Translations under genes and position numbers: made by a program
The notes under the pieces: model-generated
What the model was told of the DNA's origin: nothing
Seen by the model: the letters and a program-made list of their open reading frames with translations, nothing else
Databases searched by the model: none
Part shown: positions 28,701 to 35,964 of the stretch, piece after piece
Layout: each line of letters begins with the position of its first letter
How positions within the stretch are numbered: the stretch's first letter is position 1
Assembly (NCBI RefSeq): GCF_900114255.1
Contig: NZ_FOSL01000006.1
Location: forward strand, 62,001 to 126,000
DNA from: Neomesorhizobium albiziae
GTDB lineage: Bacteria; Pseudomonadota; Alphaproteobacteria; Rhizobiales; Rhizobiaceae
Direction: 5' to 3'
DNA length: 64,000 nt

Positions 28701-28814
28701 GCGGCCGAGATTTAGATAGGAGGCGATGCCCGCCACCGTGAAGACCAGCATGAAATACCAGACCAGCGAGGCATGCCCGAGCGCCCAGTCCGAAAGATTG
28801 AACTTTTCCTTCAA
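25713..28814 (-). CDS. RND efflux pump inner-membrane permease
   Basis: 1033 residues of the AcrB/HAE-RND superfamily. The first transmembrane helix (HASLVWYFMLVFTVAGIASY) is followed by a large periplasmic loop, helices 2-6 with LVDDAMIAVEMMVARLE, a second periplasmic loop and helices 8-12. The C-terminus is Pro/Glu-rich (EPQPEQAEPPPP). It should export drugs or other amphiphiles using the proton gradient. The start is a TTG (28814) overlapping the adaptor stop codon (TTGA), so it is coupled to the second adaptor gene. No outer-membrane factor gene is in the window. Confidence 0.93.
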   Translation of the reverse strand: MKEKFNLSDWALGHASLVWYFMLVFTVAGIASYLNLGREEDPAFTIKTMLVQANWPGASVTETISQVTDRIEKKLEELDSLDYTRSITTPGKTVVFVNLKQTTKARDVVPTWLQVRNMLNDIRYTFPDGVQGPFFNDRFGDVFGNVYAFTSDGLTPRQLRDYVENIRSKILTVPNAGKVDLIGAQDEAIYLEFSTRQVAALGLNQQEIVESLQAQNAITPSGVIEAGPERISVRVTGQFTSEESLRAINLRVNDRFFRLTDVATVVRGYVDPPTSLFRINGEDAIGLAIGMKPNANLLEFGEALRQEMEEITAELPVGVGIHLVANQPVIVEEAVSGFTRALFEAVAIVLAVSFISLGLRAGFVVALSIPLVLAITFVFMEYFGISLQRISLGALIIALGLLVDDAMIAVEMMVARLEVGDNLRKAATYVYTSTAFPMLTGTLVTVAGFIPIGLNTSSAGEYTFTLFVVIAVSLLVSWIVAVLFAPLLGVTLLPATLKKHSHEKGRFSRLFSRVLLASVRHHWLTIAATLLLFLLALAGLRLVQQQFFPASDRTELIIDWNLPQNSSIADTKAQIERFEETALKGNPDIEHFSSYIGQGAVRFVLAYDVQPANPYFGQTVIVSKSVEARDRLKPVLEKRLREEFVGTDAFVKLLDLGPPVGRPVQYRVSGPDIHKLRLFAQEVSSILEANPHVAAPTFDWNAPSRVLRVDVLQDKARQLGITSQDIASTLNSVVGGASITQVRDATYLINVIVRAQDSERGSVETLRNMQIATGSGESIPLAAIANIRYDLEQATVWRRGRIPTITVLAGIVDKTQPATIVNQLKPQIDAFIAKLPPGYDVATAGTVEESGKSQAPIFAVMPLMLFIMATILMIQLQSFQRLFLVVAVAPLGLIGVVATLVPSGAPLGFVALLGVLALVGILIRNSVILIVQIEQHVKDGFDRWSAVIDATEHRMRPIALTAAAASLALIPIAREVFWGPMAYAMMGGIIAGTALTLLFLPALYVAWFRIKEPQPEQAEPPPPATEQEPAPAN

Positions 28815-29887
28815 AGCGCCGTCCCCTCGGGTATCTTCACCGTTTGGCCGGGCTTCAGGCTGTGAACGCCGGCAGTCACCACCCGAGCGCCCGCGTCGAG
28901 GCCGCTCGTCACTGTGAAGTTGCCGCTGCCCTTCGAAGCCACCTTGATGTCTTGCAGGCTCACCGTCAGCGATTTCGGATCGACGATCCAAACCGCGGTC
29001 TTGCCACCTTCTTCCAGAAGCGCGGAGAGCGGCAACTCGATCGATGGCGTTATGCCGGTCACCCGGGTGGCGGCGATGGTCGAGCCGAGGCGGAAGGCGT
29101 CCGGCGGGTCGATGAGCGTCAGGCGCACGCGGCGCGTCCGTGTCGAGCTGTCTGCCTGCGGCGCTATCTCGCGTATCGTGCCGTCGGCGCGGATCGCCGG
29201 CTGCGACTGCAGGCTGACCTGGAACGTCTCGCCTGTCGCCATCTGTTGCGCCATCTGATCGGGAACGTCGAACACCGCCTCGCGGACATCCGAACGGGCG
29301 ACGGTGACGACCATCTGCCCCGGCGAAACCGTTTGGCCGACTTCGGCCCCTGTCGCCGTCACCACGCCGTCGAAATCGGAAAACAGCCGTGCATAACCCA
29401 GTTGTTCCTCCGCCTTGCTCAGCGAAGCCTGAGCGCGCTCGACATTCGCCTTGGCTGCTTCGAGCCCTTGCCGGGCGCTGTCATAGTCGGCCTGGGAGAC
29501 ATTTTTCGAGGCAAGCAGCGTGCGCTGGCGTTCCTCGCTGGCGGCGGCATTGGCGAATTGGGCTTCGGCGCTCGACAGATCGGCGTTCGCCGCCTGTACA
29601 GCCAGCTCCAGCGAGACCGGATCGAGTGCTGCGATGGTGACGCCCTGCTTGACGATATCGCCAACCTCGACGTCGCGCTCCACGATGCGGCCGAGCAGCC
29701 GGAAGGAGAGGGCGGCGCTGAAACGCGGCTCGACGGAGCCGGCAAATCCCTGCAACTGGACCGTATGGGGCTGCACCACGACCGAAAGCACCGGGCGGAT
29801 GATTTCCGGTGCCTGTTCCGGTTCGTTGCTGCAGCCGGCCAGCGTCAGCAGCGCCAGTGCGGCACATATTCTCACCGCGTCGCTCAT
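28811..29887 (-). CDS. RND efflux periplasmic adaptor lipoprotein (second of two)
   Basis: 358 residues, membrane-fusion protein. The signal peptide has a lipobox LTLAGC with Cys19. A lipoyl/hairpin/beta-barrel layout follows: RLLGRIVERDVEVGDIVKQG near the start, an alpha-helical hairpin (about 85-150) and a C-terminal VVTAGVHSLKPGQTVKI. It links the permease to an outer-membrane channel. The ATG at 29887 overlaps the preceding adaptor stop (ATGA). Two adaptors in series with one permease suggests a heteromeric adaptor ring. Confidence 0.92.
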   Translation of the reverse strand: MSDAVRICAALALLTLAGCSNEPEQAPEIIRPVLSVVVQPHTVQLQGFAGSVEPRFSAALSFRLLGRIVERDVEVGDIVKQGVTIAALDPVSLELAVQAANADLSSAEAQFANAAASEERQRTLLASKNVSQADYDSARQGLEAAKANVERAQASLSKAEEQLGYARLFSDFDGVVTATGAEVGQTVSPGQMVVTVARSDVREAVFDVPDQMAQQMATGETFQVSLQSQPAIRADGTIREIAPQADSSTRTRRVRLTLIDPPDAFRLGSTIAATRVTGITPSIELPLSALLEEGGKTAVWIVDPKSLTVSLQDIKVASKGSGNFTVTSGLDAGARVVTAGVHSLKPGQTVKIPEGTAL

Positions 29888-30987
29888 TGGCCTTCTCCCG
29901 CCACAATCTCCACAGTCTGACCGGGGCTGAGAAACTGCACGCCGGCAGTAACAACGCTCTGCCCGGCGTCGAGGCCGCTTTTCACAACCACGATGCCGGT
30001 GTCGTAGGAGAGGATATCGATCAGCCTCGGTGAAACTGCCTTGCTGTTCTTGTCCACGATCCACACGGACGGCTTGCCGTCGGCGGACGTCAAGGCCTCC
30101 CAAGGCAGGACCACCGCCTTGCGCGGTGCGGCGCTTACCGTCCCGGTAATCGGCGCGCCAAGCGGCATTGCGGGAGGCGTGTTCGGCACCTCCACCTTGA
30201 CGCGCACCGAACCGGAGGCCTGGTCGACAACCGGCGACACTTCGCGCACTTTGCCGGTCGCCGTCACCGTGGGATCGGCGATCAGCATGATGGTCACCGG
30301 CGGTGCGGCCGATCCGCTGTCCACCAGTTTTTCGTCGACATTGAAGACGGCGTCGCGATCGCCGTCCTCGGCGATCGTGAAGACCGTCTGCGCGGCCTGC
30401 ACCACCTGGCCGGTCTCGACGCTGCGATCGGTGACGATGCCGGCTCTGCCGGCTCGCAACTCGGTAAAGGACAGATTTTCCCGGGCGGTGGAGAGTTCGC
30501 TGTTGGCCGAATCGACCGAGGCCTGCGACGTGCGCATGGCCTGTTCGGCCAGGTCATAGTCGCGCCGCGTCGTGAAGCCTTGCGCCAGTAGTGTCTTTTG
30601 CCTGTCGAAGGCGGCGGTCGTCTGACGCAACTGCGCCTCGGCGGCGGCAACATCGGCTTGAGCCGAACGCAGGTCGGACTGCTGTGCCTCCGGATCGAGG
30701 CGAGCCAGGACGGTATCCTTTTCGACACGTTGTCCGACATCGACCAGCCGTTCGGAGACGCGGCCGCCAACACGGAACGCAAGGCTGTTCAAGGTCCGGG
30801 CGGCGATCACTCCCGTCAGCGACAATGTCGGCGAATAGTCTGTGAACGCCACGTCGACAGCCCTAACCAGGATCGGCGGCTTGGGTGCCTCGGCTTCCTG
30901 GCGTTGGCAGCCGGCAAGCAGGACCGAAACAAGTATCAAAGGCACCAGGAGGGGGAGCTGTTTGAATGAGACCGCTTCTGCGCCCAT
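29884..30987 (-). CDS. RND efflux periplasmic adaptor lipoprotein (first of two)
   Basis: 367 residues with a signal peptide ending in the lipobox LLAGC (Cys27). It has the same adaptor layout as the next gene (FRVGGRVSERLVDVGQRVEKD, helical hairpin about 100-165, C-terminal VVTAGVQFLSPGQTVEI) but is clearly diverged from it. The ATG at 30987 has GAGGTGG nine bases upstream; a GTG four codons earlier is an alternative. It is the first gene of the three-gene efflux operon. An inverted repeat lies 36-69 bp upstream. Confidence 0.92.
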   Translation of the reverse strand: MGAEAVSFKQLPLLVPLILVSVLLAGCQRQEAEAPKPPILVRAVDVAFTDYSPTLSLTGVIAARTLNSLAFRVGGRVSERLVDVGQRVEKDTVLARLDPEAQQSDLRSAQADVAAAEAQLRQTTAAFDRQKTLLAQGFTTRRDYDLAEQAMRTSQASVDSANSELSTARENLSFTELRAGRAGIVTDRSVETGQVVQAAQTVFTIAEDGDRDAVFNVDEKLVDSGSAAPPVTIMLIADPTVTATGKVREVSPVVDQASGSVRVKVEVPNTPPAMPLGAPITGTVSAAPRKAVVLPWEALTSADGKPSVWIVDKNSKAVSPRLIDILSYDTGIVVVKSGLDAGQSVVTAGVQFLSPGQTVEIVAGEGQ

Positions 30988-31022
30988 AGCGTCAACCACC
31001 TCATAGCTGCTGCGCCAAGGTT

Positions 31023-31056
31023 TGCACGAGATCGCGCAGCGATCAATCTCTGTGCA
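31023..31056 (-). promoter_or_regulatory. Inverted repeat upstream of the RND efflux operon
   Basis: TGCACGAGAT (31023-31032) and ATCTCTGTGCA (31046-31056) pair over 10 bp with one bulge across a 13-nt loop. It lies 36-69 bp before the first adaptor start. It could be a repressor operator or a leader stem-loop. No repressor gene is adjacent to the operon. Confidence 0.4.
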
Positions 31057-31109
31057 TCTCTACCTCTGGTCGAAAGTCGCTCCGTTCGCACAATTTTTCA
31101 TGCAGACAC

Positions 31110-31138
31110 AAAAAAAGCGGGCGCCTGGCGCCCGCTTC
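31110..31138 (-). terminator. Rho-independent terminator after the OmpR-like regulator
   Basis: On the minus strand GCGGGCGC and GCGCCCGC form the stem, followed by a T-run (the A-run at 31110-31116 on the plus strand). It lies 53 bp beyond the regulator stop and separates that transcript from the RND operon. Confidence 0.9.
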
Positions 31139-31155
31139 CGTTGTCGGCCCAATTC

Positions 31156-31201
31156 CTGTGGTCCGACCTATTCGACCACTGTGGTCTGACCTATTCGACG
31201 C
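31156..31201. repeat. 23-bp tandem duplication at the regulator stop codon
   Basis: Two adjacent 23-bp units (31156-31178 and 31179-31201) differ at only a few positions (shared core TGTGGTC-C/T-GACCTATTCGAC). The unit nearer the gene contains its stop codon and last codons, so the other is a duplicate just beyond the stop. Confidence 0.85.
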
Positions 31202-31910
31202 TCAGTCGATAGCCGATGCCGCGCACTGTCTGCAGCCAGATCGGGTTGGACGGATCGCGCTCGATCTTGCGGCGCAGGCGGTTGATCTGCACGTCGATGG
31301 TGCGCTCGCCAACGTCCGACTCGCCGGCGACCAGTTCGTGGCGCGGGATCGTTTCGCCGGCGCGCTCGGCGAAGATCACCAGGATTTCCTGCTCGCGGTC
31401 GGTCAGCTTCAGCGGTTCGCCACCCTTTTTCAGTTCGCGCCGGGCGATCTGGAAGGTGTAGGGACCGAACACGATCTGTTCGAGCTTCGGCGTCGCCTGC
31501 GGGCCGCCGCGCCGCAGGATGTTGTTGATGCGCAGGATCAGTTCGCGCGGGTCGAACGGCTTCGGCAGGTAGTCGTCGGCGCCTGCTTCGAGACCGGTGA
31601 TGCGGCTGTCGGTTTCCGACAATGCGGTTAGCATCAGGATCGGCACGTCCTTTTCCGTGCGCAGCGACTTGGTGAGGTCGATGCCGCTCTCGCCCGGCAT
31701 CATCACGTCGAGCACGATCAGGTCGAAGTCGAGCCCGGCGAGCTTGCGACGCGCCTCATCGGCGGTGCCGGCGACCGTGATGCGGAAGCCGTGCTCGGTC
31801 AGGAATTGCTTCAGGAGGTTGCGGATGCGGGTGTCGTCGTCGACCACCAGCAAATGCGGTGCGTCGTCGTCCGGAACGGCCAAAGGCTCGGTCATATCAT
31901 TGGTCTCCAT
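31191..31910 (-). CDS. OmpR-family response regulator
   Basis: 239 residues. An N-terminal receiver domain carries the acidic pocket VVDDD (22-26), phospho-acceptor Asp68 in LDVMMPG and Lys in LPKPFDP. A C-terminal OmpR winged-helix domain carries LTDREQEILVIFAERAG and RTIDVQINRLRRKIE. It ends GIGYRLSVE. The ATG at 31910 is listed, but the ATG at 31895 has a better Shine-Dalgarno (GGAG). It follows the MarR gene by 16 bp. The EnvZ-type kinase at 24055-25467 is its probable partner. Confidence 0.93.
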   Translation of the reverse strand: METNDMTEPLAVPDDDAPHLLVVDDDTRIRNLLKQFLTEHGFRITVAGTADEARRKLAGLDFDLIVLDVMMPGESGIDLTKSLRTEKDVPILMLTALSETDSRITGLEAGADDYLPKPFDPRELILRINNILRRGGPQATPKLEQIVFGPYTFQIARRELKKGGEPLKLTDREQEILVIFAERAGETIPRHELVAGESDVGERTIDVQINRLRRKIERDPSNPIWLQTVRGIGYRLSVE

Positions 31911-31926
31911 GCGCGTTGCCGGTACG

Positions 31927-32427
31927 TCAGGGCAAGTTGTCGATCTGCGGCCTAAGCTCGGGATTCACCATCGCTTTCAGGAAGCGTTCGATCGCCTCCC
32001 TGTCGCTCGGCGCCGCTTCCCTCAATGCCTCGCGGATGCGGCGCGACTGTGGCCGCGCGAGGTCGAGCGCCAGTGTACGCCCTTTCGCGGTGGGGTAAAG
32101 TTCGCGCTGACGCCGGTCGCGCGGTCCCTGAACCTGGATGACGTGGCCGGCGTCGATCAACTGCTTCAGCACCCTTGCCAGGCTCTGCTTGGTGATCTTC
32201 AGCACATCCAGCAGTTCCGCCACCGTCAACCCCGGCCGACGGTTGACGAAGTGCAGGATGCGGTGATGGGCGCGGCCGAAGCCGTAATCGGCCAGCATCT
32301 CGTCCGGATCGGAGGTGAAATCGCGATAGGCGAAGAAGAACAGCTCGATGAGCGCGAAGTCGATGCCGTCATCGTCGTTCAACGCCGTCCTGATCGGTTT
32401 GGCGCTTGCAGCGCTGCGTTCGGCCAT
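31927..32427 (-). CDS. MarR-family transcriptional regulator
   Basis: 166 residues. A winged-helix core (GRAHHRILHFVNRRPGLTVAELLDVLKITKQSLARVLKQL) and a wing (GPRDRRQRELYPT) are typical of MarR repressors. Ligand unknown. It is divergent from ilvE across about 250 bp that hold a clear palindrome (see separate entry), and is followed by the OmpR-type regulator in the same direction. Confidence 0.92.
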   Translation of the reverse strand: MAERSAASAKPIRTALNDDDGIDFALIELFFFAYRDFTSDPDEMLADYGFGRAHHRILHFVNRRPGLTVAELLDVLKITKQSLARVLKQLIDAGHVIQVQGPRDRRQRELYPTAKGRTLALDLARPQSRRIREALREAAPSDREAIERFLKAMVNPELRPQIDNLP

Positions 32428-32453
32428 GTGTGATTCCCGATGGTTTTCAAATT

Positions 32454-32474
32454 TATGTCAGTCATGTTGACATA
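32454..32474. promoter_or_regulatory. Candidate MarR operator palindrome
   Basis: TATGTCA and TGACATA are perfect inverted arms 7 bp apart, 27-47 bp upstream of the marR start codon in an AT-rich stretch. Position and spacing fit a MarR-family autoregulatory site, which could also act on ilvE. Confidence 0.55.
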
Positions 32475-32674
32475 TTTTTTGGGCGATGGTAATTTTTGTC
32501 AAGCTTTTCGGTGGATTGCGAACGAAAAGGCAAGGCCGGGCCGGTTTTTCCGGAACTTCGTTTAATTTGCCTTCTCCTCGTTAAATGCTAAAATTTTGCC
32601 CGTCGGCGTGGCCCGCCTGTGGGCGGTAGAATGAAACACAACGACGTCCGGGCTACGCCCCGCGGGAGGTAATC

Positions 32675-33568
32675 ATGGCATCCGTTCCCTTCGACCAGCT
32701 CGATGGCTTTATCTGGATGAATGGCGAATTCGTCAAATGGGCGGACGCCAAGATTCACGTGCTGACCCACGGTCTGCATTATGCGAGTGCTGTGTTCGAA
32801 GGCGAGCGCGCCTATGGCGGCGAGATCTTCAAGCTGACCGAGCATACCGAGCGGTTGCATGAATCGGCCCGCATCCTCGGCTTCAAGATTCCCTACAGCG
32901 TAGCCGAGATCGACGATGCCTGCCGCACGCTGTTGAAGAAGCAGGGCTTTGCCGACGCCTATGTCCGGCCGATCGCCTGGCGCGGCTCGGAAATGATGGG
33001 TGTTTCCGCCCAGCACAACCGAATCAACTGCGCGATCGCCATCTGGCAGTGGCCGAGCTATTTCGACCCGGCGCAGAAGCTGAAGGGCATTCGCCTCGAC
33101 ATCGCCGAATACCGCCGCCCCGATCCGCGCACCGCGCCGTCGAAATCCAAGGCCGCCGGCCTCTACATGATCTGCACGCTGTCCAAGCATGCGGCCGAGG
33201 ACAAGGGCTATGCCGACGCGCTGATGTTCGACTGGCGTGGCCAGGTCGCCGAAGCCACCGGCGCCAATGTGTTCTTCGTCAAGGACGGCAAGATCCATAC
33301 GCCGAAGCCGGACTGCTTCCTCGACGGCATCACCCGCCGTACCGTCATCGATCTGGCCAAACGCCGCGGTTTCGAGGTCATCGAGCGCGCCATCATGCCG
33401 GAAGAACTCGAAGGTTTCGAGCAGTGCTTCCTGACCGGCACTGCCGCGGAGGTGACGCCGGTTTCGGAGATCGGACCTTACCGTTTCCAGGTCGGCGAGA
33501 TCGCCAAGACATTGATGAATGACTATTCGGCCGAGGTGCAGCCCAAGCACGCTGTGGCAGCCGAATAA
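32675..33568 (+). CDS. ilvE: Branched-chain amino-acid aminotransferase
   Basis: 297 residues, PLP fold type IV. Catalyses the last transamination step to Ile, Leu and Val and the reverse reaction in catabolism. The N-terminal motif THGLHYASAVFEGERAY (31-47), the PLP-lysine region APSKSKAAGLYM with Lys159, and EATGANVFFV are all present. GGGAGG lies about 6 bp before the ATG at 32675. A strong terminator follows the gene. Confidence 0.95.
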   Translation: MASVPFDQLDGFIWMNGEFVKWADAKIHVLTHGLHYASAVFEGERAYGGEIFKLTEHTERLHESARILGFKIPYSVAEIDDACRTLLKKQGFADAYVRPIAWRGSEMMGVSAQHNRINCAIAIWQWPSYFDPAQKLKGIRLDIAEYRRPDPRTAPSKSKAAGLYMICTLSKHAAEDKGYADALMFDWRGQVAEATGANVFFVKDGKIHTPKPDCFLDGITRRTVIDLAKRRGFEVIERAIMPEELEGFEQCFLTGTAAEVTPVSEIGPYRFQVGEIAKTLMNDYSAEVQPKHAVAAE

Positions 33569-33603
33569 GCTTCCACCAGACTCCCTTCACCCTGTTGTTT
33601 AAC

Positions 33604-33637
33604 GGGCTGGCGGCGTTGTTGCCGCCGGCCTTTTTTT
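33604..33637 (+). terminator. Rho-independent terminator of ilvE
   Basis: GGCTGGCGGC and GCCGCCGGCC pair across a GTTGTT loop and are followed by seven T residues. It lies about 36 bp after the ilvE stop. Confidence 0.92.
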
Positions 33638-33735
33638 CCATGAGTATTTGCTGATTTGACTTTCGTCTAATTCGGCGTCTGATTGGTGCGGGCCGACTCA
33701 ACGGGAAGTCGGCTGCTATAGAGGGAAAAGTCATC

Positions 33736-34032
33736 ATGGAAGCGCTTCTTCCGATCATTGTGCAGGTGATTACGGGTGTCATCGGTGGTCAAGCGGTGGG
33801 TGCGGCATTTAAAACGGCGGCGATGGGCCAACTCCCCAAAATTCTTGCCGGTGCGGTCGGCGGCGTTGGCGGTGGAGCGATCCTCGGCAGCCTGCTGGGC
33901 GGCGGTGCGGATCCGGCAACGGCCGGTGCGTTGGGCGGACTGTTGGGCGATGCGGTTGGCGGCGCCGGCGGCGGCGCGATCCTGACTGCGATCGTCGGCG
34001 CGGTCATGGGCGCGATGAACAAGTCGGCCTGA
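33736..34032 (+). CDS. Small glycine-rich (glycine-zipper-like) protein
   Basis: 98 residues, strongly hydrophobic, over a quarter glycine. Two Gly/Ala-rich stretches (about 33-58 and 62-92) have GxxxG-type spacing, with a hydrophobic N-terminal helix (LLPIIVQVITGVIGG). No cleavable signal is clear. GGGAAAAG precedes the ATG. It has its own strong terminator, so it is a single-gene unit. Possibly a membrane or oligomer-forming protein; I do not recognise a family. Confidence 0.7.
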   Translation: MEALLPIIVQVITGVIGGQAVGAAFKTAAMGQLPKILAGAVGGVGGGAILGSLLGGGADPATAGALGGLLGDAVGGAGGGAILTAIVGAVMGAMNKSA

Positions 34033-34054
34033 CAAACAGGGACGGGCTGGAATA

Positions 34055-34082
34055 AACGGGCGGTCCTGCAGGACCGCCCGTT
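34055..34082 (+). terminator. Terminator after the glycine-rich gene
   Basis: A perfect palindrome with arms AACGGGCGGTCCTG and CAGGACCGCCCGTT, followed by TTCGTTT. It lies 22 bp after the stop codon. Confidence 0.9.
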
Positions 34083-34144
34083 TTCGTTTCTGCAACAGCA
34101 TGATCGCTGATCGTCCGAACCGGTTCTACGCCAGTTCGAGCTCA

Positions 34145-34248
34145 ATGCATGTTGCCCGAAAGTGTCCTCGGTTTCGGGAGAAACGACATGTACAAACAAG
34201 TAGCTACAGCGCGGCCGCCGAATCCCATTCGGCGCGACGCACTGTAGC
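34145..34248 (-). repeat. Dispersed two-hairpin palindromic repeat, family 1, copy 2
   Basis: 104 bp inverted copy of the element at 6121-6226, from CTGTAGC back to ATGCAT on the plus strand, with both hairpins kept. Its outer hairpin overlaps the 3' end of the dehydratase-like gene and supplies its last 14 or so codons and the TAG stop at 34204-34206. Confidence 0.9.
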
Positions 34249-35214
34249 TCGGGAGGCCCGGTCGTCTGCCCGCCCGGCTGCTTGCGCCAGTAGTTCGGGG
34301 CGGACGTTGCCGCCGGTCACGATCGCCGCGATCTTCAGGCCGCCAAACATCTTCCTGTTCTGCATGATCGCCGCAACGCCGGCGGCGCCCGACGGCTCGG
34401 CGACCAGGCTGGCGGAGCCGAGCAGCAACGCCATGGCGTCCAGTATCGCCTCGTCGTCCACCTCGATGACGTCGTCGACGATCGCGGCCACCGCATCCAC
34501 CGACGAGGCGATCGGCAAATCGATCGCCATGCCGTCGGCGATGGTGTCCGGCGAGATACCGAGCGGCTTCCCTGCCTTGAGCGATGCACGAAAGCTTGGC
34601 GCGCCGGTCGCCGTCACGCCGATCACGCGGGTCTTCGGCGAGGTCGCCTTGATCCATGAGCCGACGCCGCTGATCAGCGCACCGTCGCCGATCTGCACCA
34701 GCACCGCGTCGAGCGCGCCGCATTGCATCGCCAGTTCCATGCCGATCGTGCCGGCGCCGGCGGCGATCTCCGGATGGGCGCCGTCTTCGATATAGAGCGC
34801 GCCGGCTTTGGCAGCCATGTCGCGTGCCAGCGCCTTCGCGTTGCCGCCGCGCGGCACCAGCCGCAATTCGGCGCCCAGCTGCCGCATCGCCTCGAGCTTG
34901 CCGGGATTGTCATCCTCGCCCGAGAAGATCGTCGCCCTGACGCCGCGCGTCGTCGCCGCGCGCGCCAGGCCCTGGCCGAAATTGCCGCTCGACGTGGCGA
35001 CGACATGCGTCGGCCGGTTCGTCAGTGAGGCCATCAACGCTTCAGTGCCGCGCCCCTTGAAGGAGCGGATGGGGTTCAGCGTTTCGGCCTTGAGCGCGAG
35101 GCTGCAGCCGAGTGCCGCGTCGAGCCCGGTCTGCCGGACAATCGGCGAGCCGAGAAAAATCGGGTCTATCAGGGCGCGGGCCCTGGCGATCTGGCTTTCG
35201 GTGATCGGTGTCAT
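34204..35214 (-). CDS. PLP-dependent threonine/serine dehydratase-like enzyme
   Basis: 336 residues, PLP fold type II. The PLP lysine motif SFKGRG has Lys53; the SSGNFGQGLA loop (about 77-86) and a glycine-rich phosphate loop GDGALISGVG are present. Closest in style to threonine ammonia-lyase and related Thr/Ser dehydratases; the exact substrate is uncertain. The ATG at 35214 (MTPITES) is chosen over the longer open frame. The last residues (from ATVRRAEWDSAAAL) are encoded by the family 1 repeat. It is divergent from an Lrp-type regulator, a common arrangement for amino-acid catabolic genes. Confidence 0.87.
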   Translation of the reverse strand: MTPITESQIARARALIDPIFLGSPIVRQTGLDAALGCSLALKAETLNPIRSFKGRGTEALMASLTNRPTHVVATSSGNFGQGLARAATTRGVRATIFSGEDDNPGKLEAMRQLGAELRLVPRGGNAKALARDMAAKAGALYIEDGAHPEIAAGAGTIGMELAMQCGALDAVLVQIGDGALISGVGSWIKATSPKTRVIGVTATGAPSFRASLKAGKPLGISPDTIADGMAIDLPIASSVDAVAAIVDDVIEVDDEAILDAMALLLGSASLVAEPSGAAGVAAIMQNRKMFGGLKIAAIVTGGNVRPELLAQAAGRADDRASRATVRRAEWDSAAAL

Positions 35215-35340
35215 GAATGTTGGTCCGCATGATTGGCGTTGCGATGGCGCCATTGTAGCGTGTGGCCGCGCGGCCAAGCCGCGTCCGAACCGCGTTTGTC
35301 GCCTTTTCATTGCGCGATCGGGCCCTTTCAGTGAATTGCG

Positions 35341-35835
35341 ATGAACCAGAAACAAATCCCTTCTCTCGATTCGATTGACCGCCGCCTGCTCGACGCCTTG
35401 CAGCGCGACGCACGCGCCAAGATGGAAGGGCTTGCCGCAGAGGTCGGCCTGTCGGCTTCTGCCGTGCAGCGACGCATCGTGCGCCTGCGTGAGGCCGGCG
35501 TCATTGTCGGCGAACGCATGGTGCTCGATCCGCGATCAACGGGCCACCCGATCACCGTGATCGTCGAGCTTATGCTGGAACGCGAACGGGCGGCGCTGAC
35601 CGACGGGCTGAAGCGCTGGCTGCTTGCAGCCGACGAGGTGCAATCGGCTTGGGGCGTCACCGGCGAGACGGATTTCGTGCTCGTCGTGACCGCGCCCGAT
35701 CTCGAATCCTACGAGCGTTTCACCCGCCGCATGATGGACGACAACGAGGTCATCCGGGAGTTTCGCAGCAGCATCGCCCTCAACCGGCTGAAGCATTCGC
35801 TGTTCGTGCCGGTGCTGGACGGCCCCGGGAACTGA
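35341..35835 (+). CDS. Lrp/AsnC-family transcriptional regulator
   Basis: 164 residues. The N-terminal HTH (DSIDRRLLDALQRDAR, then LAAEVGLSASAVQRRI) and C-terminal RAM/AsnC ligand-binding domain (about 75-155, with GVTGETDFVLVV) are clear. It is divergent from the dehydratase-like gene with 126 bp between starts, and probably controls it in response to an amino acid. GTGAATTGCG precedes the ATG; no strong Shine-Dalgarno is seen. Confidence 0.92.
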   Translation: MNQKQIPSLDSIDRRLLDALQRDARAKMEGLAAEVGLSASAVQRRIVRLREAGVIVGERMVLDPRSTGHPITVIVELMLERERAALTDGLKRWLLAADEVQSAWGVTGETDFVLVVTAPDLESYERFTRRMMDDNEVIREFRSSIALNRLKHSLFVPVLDGPGN

Positions 35836-35964
35836 GACGACAGGCCCCGCCCGACGAATAGAGCGAGTTTGTCCCGCCAGCTCCATCCGCGCGCGCCGAA
35901 CGGTGGACGCCGCGGCACCCGGCCTTTATGTGAGTGCCGAAGACCGAGAGATGAGGCGAACCAT

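Noticed and set aside
32588-33550. A 320-residue open frame opposite ilvE
   Set aside because: Antisense to ilvE, without a start context or domain.
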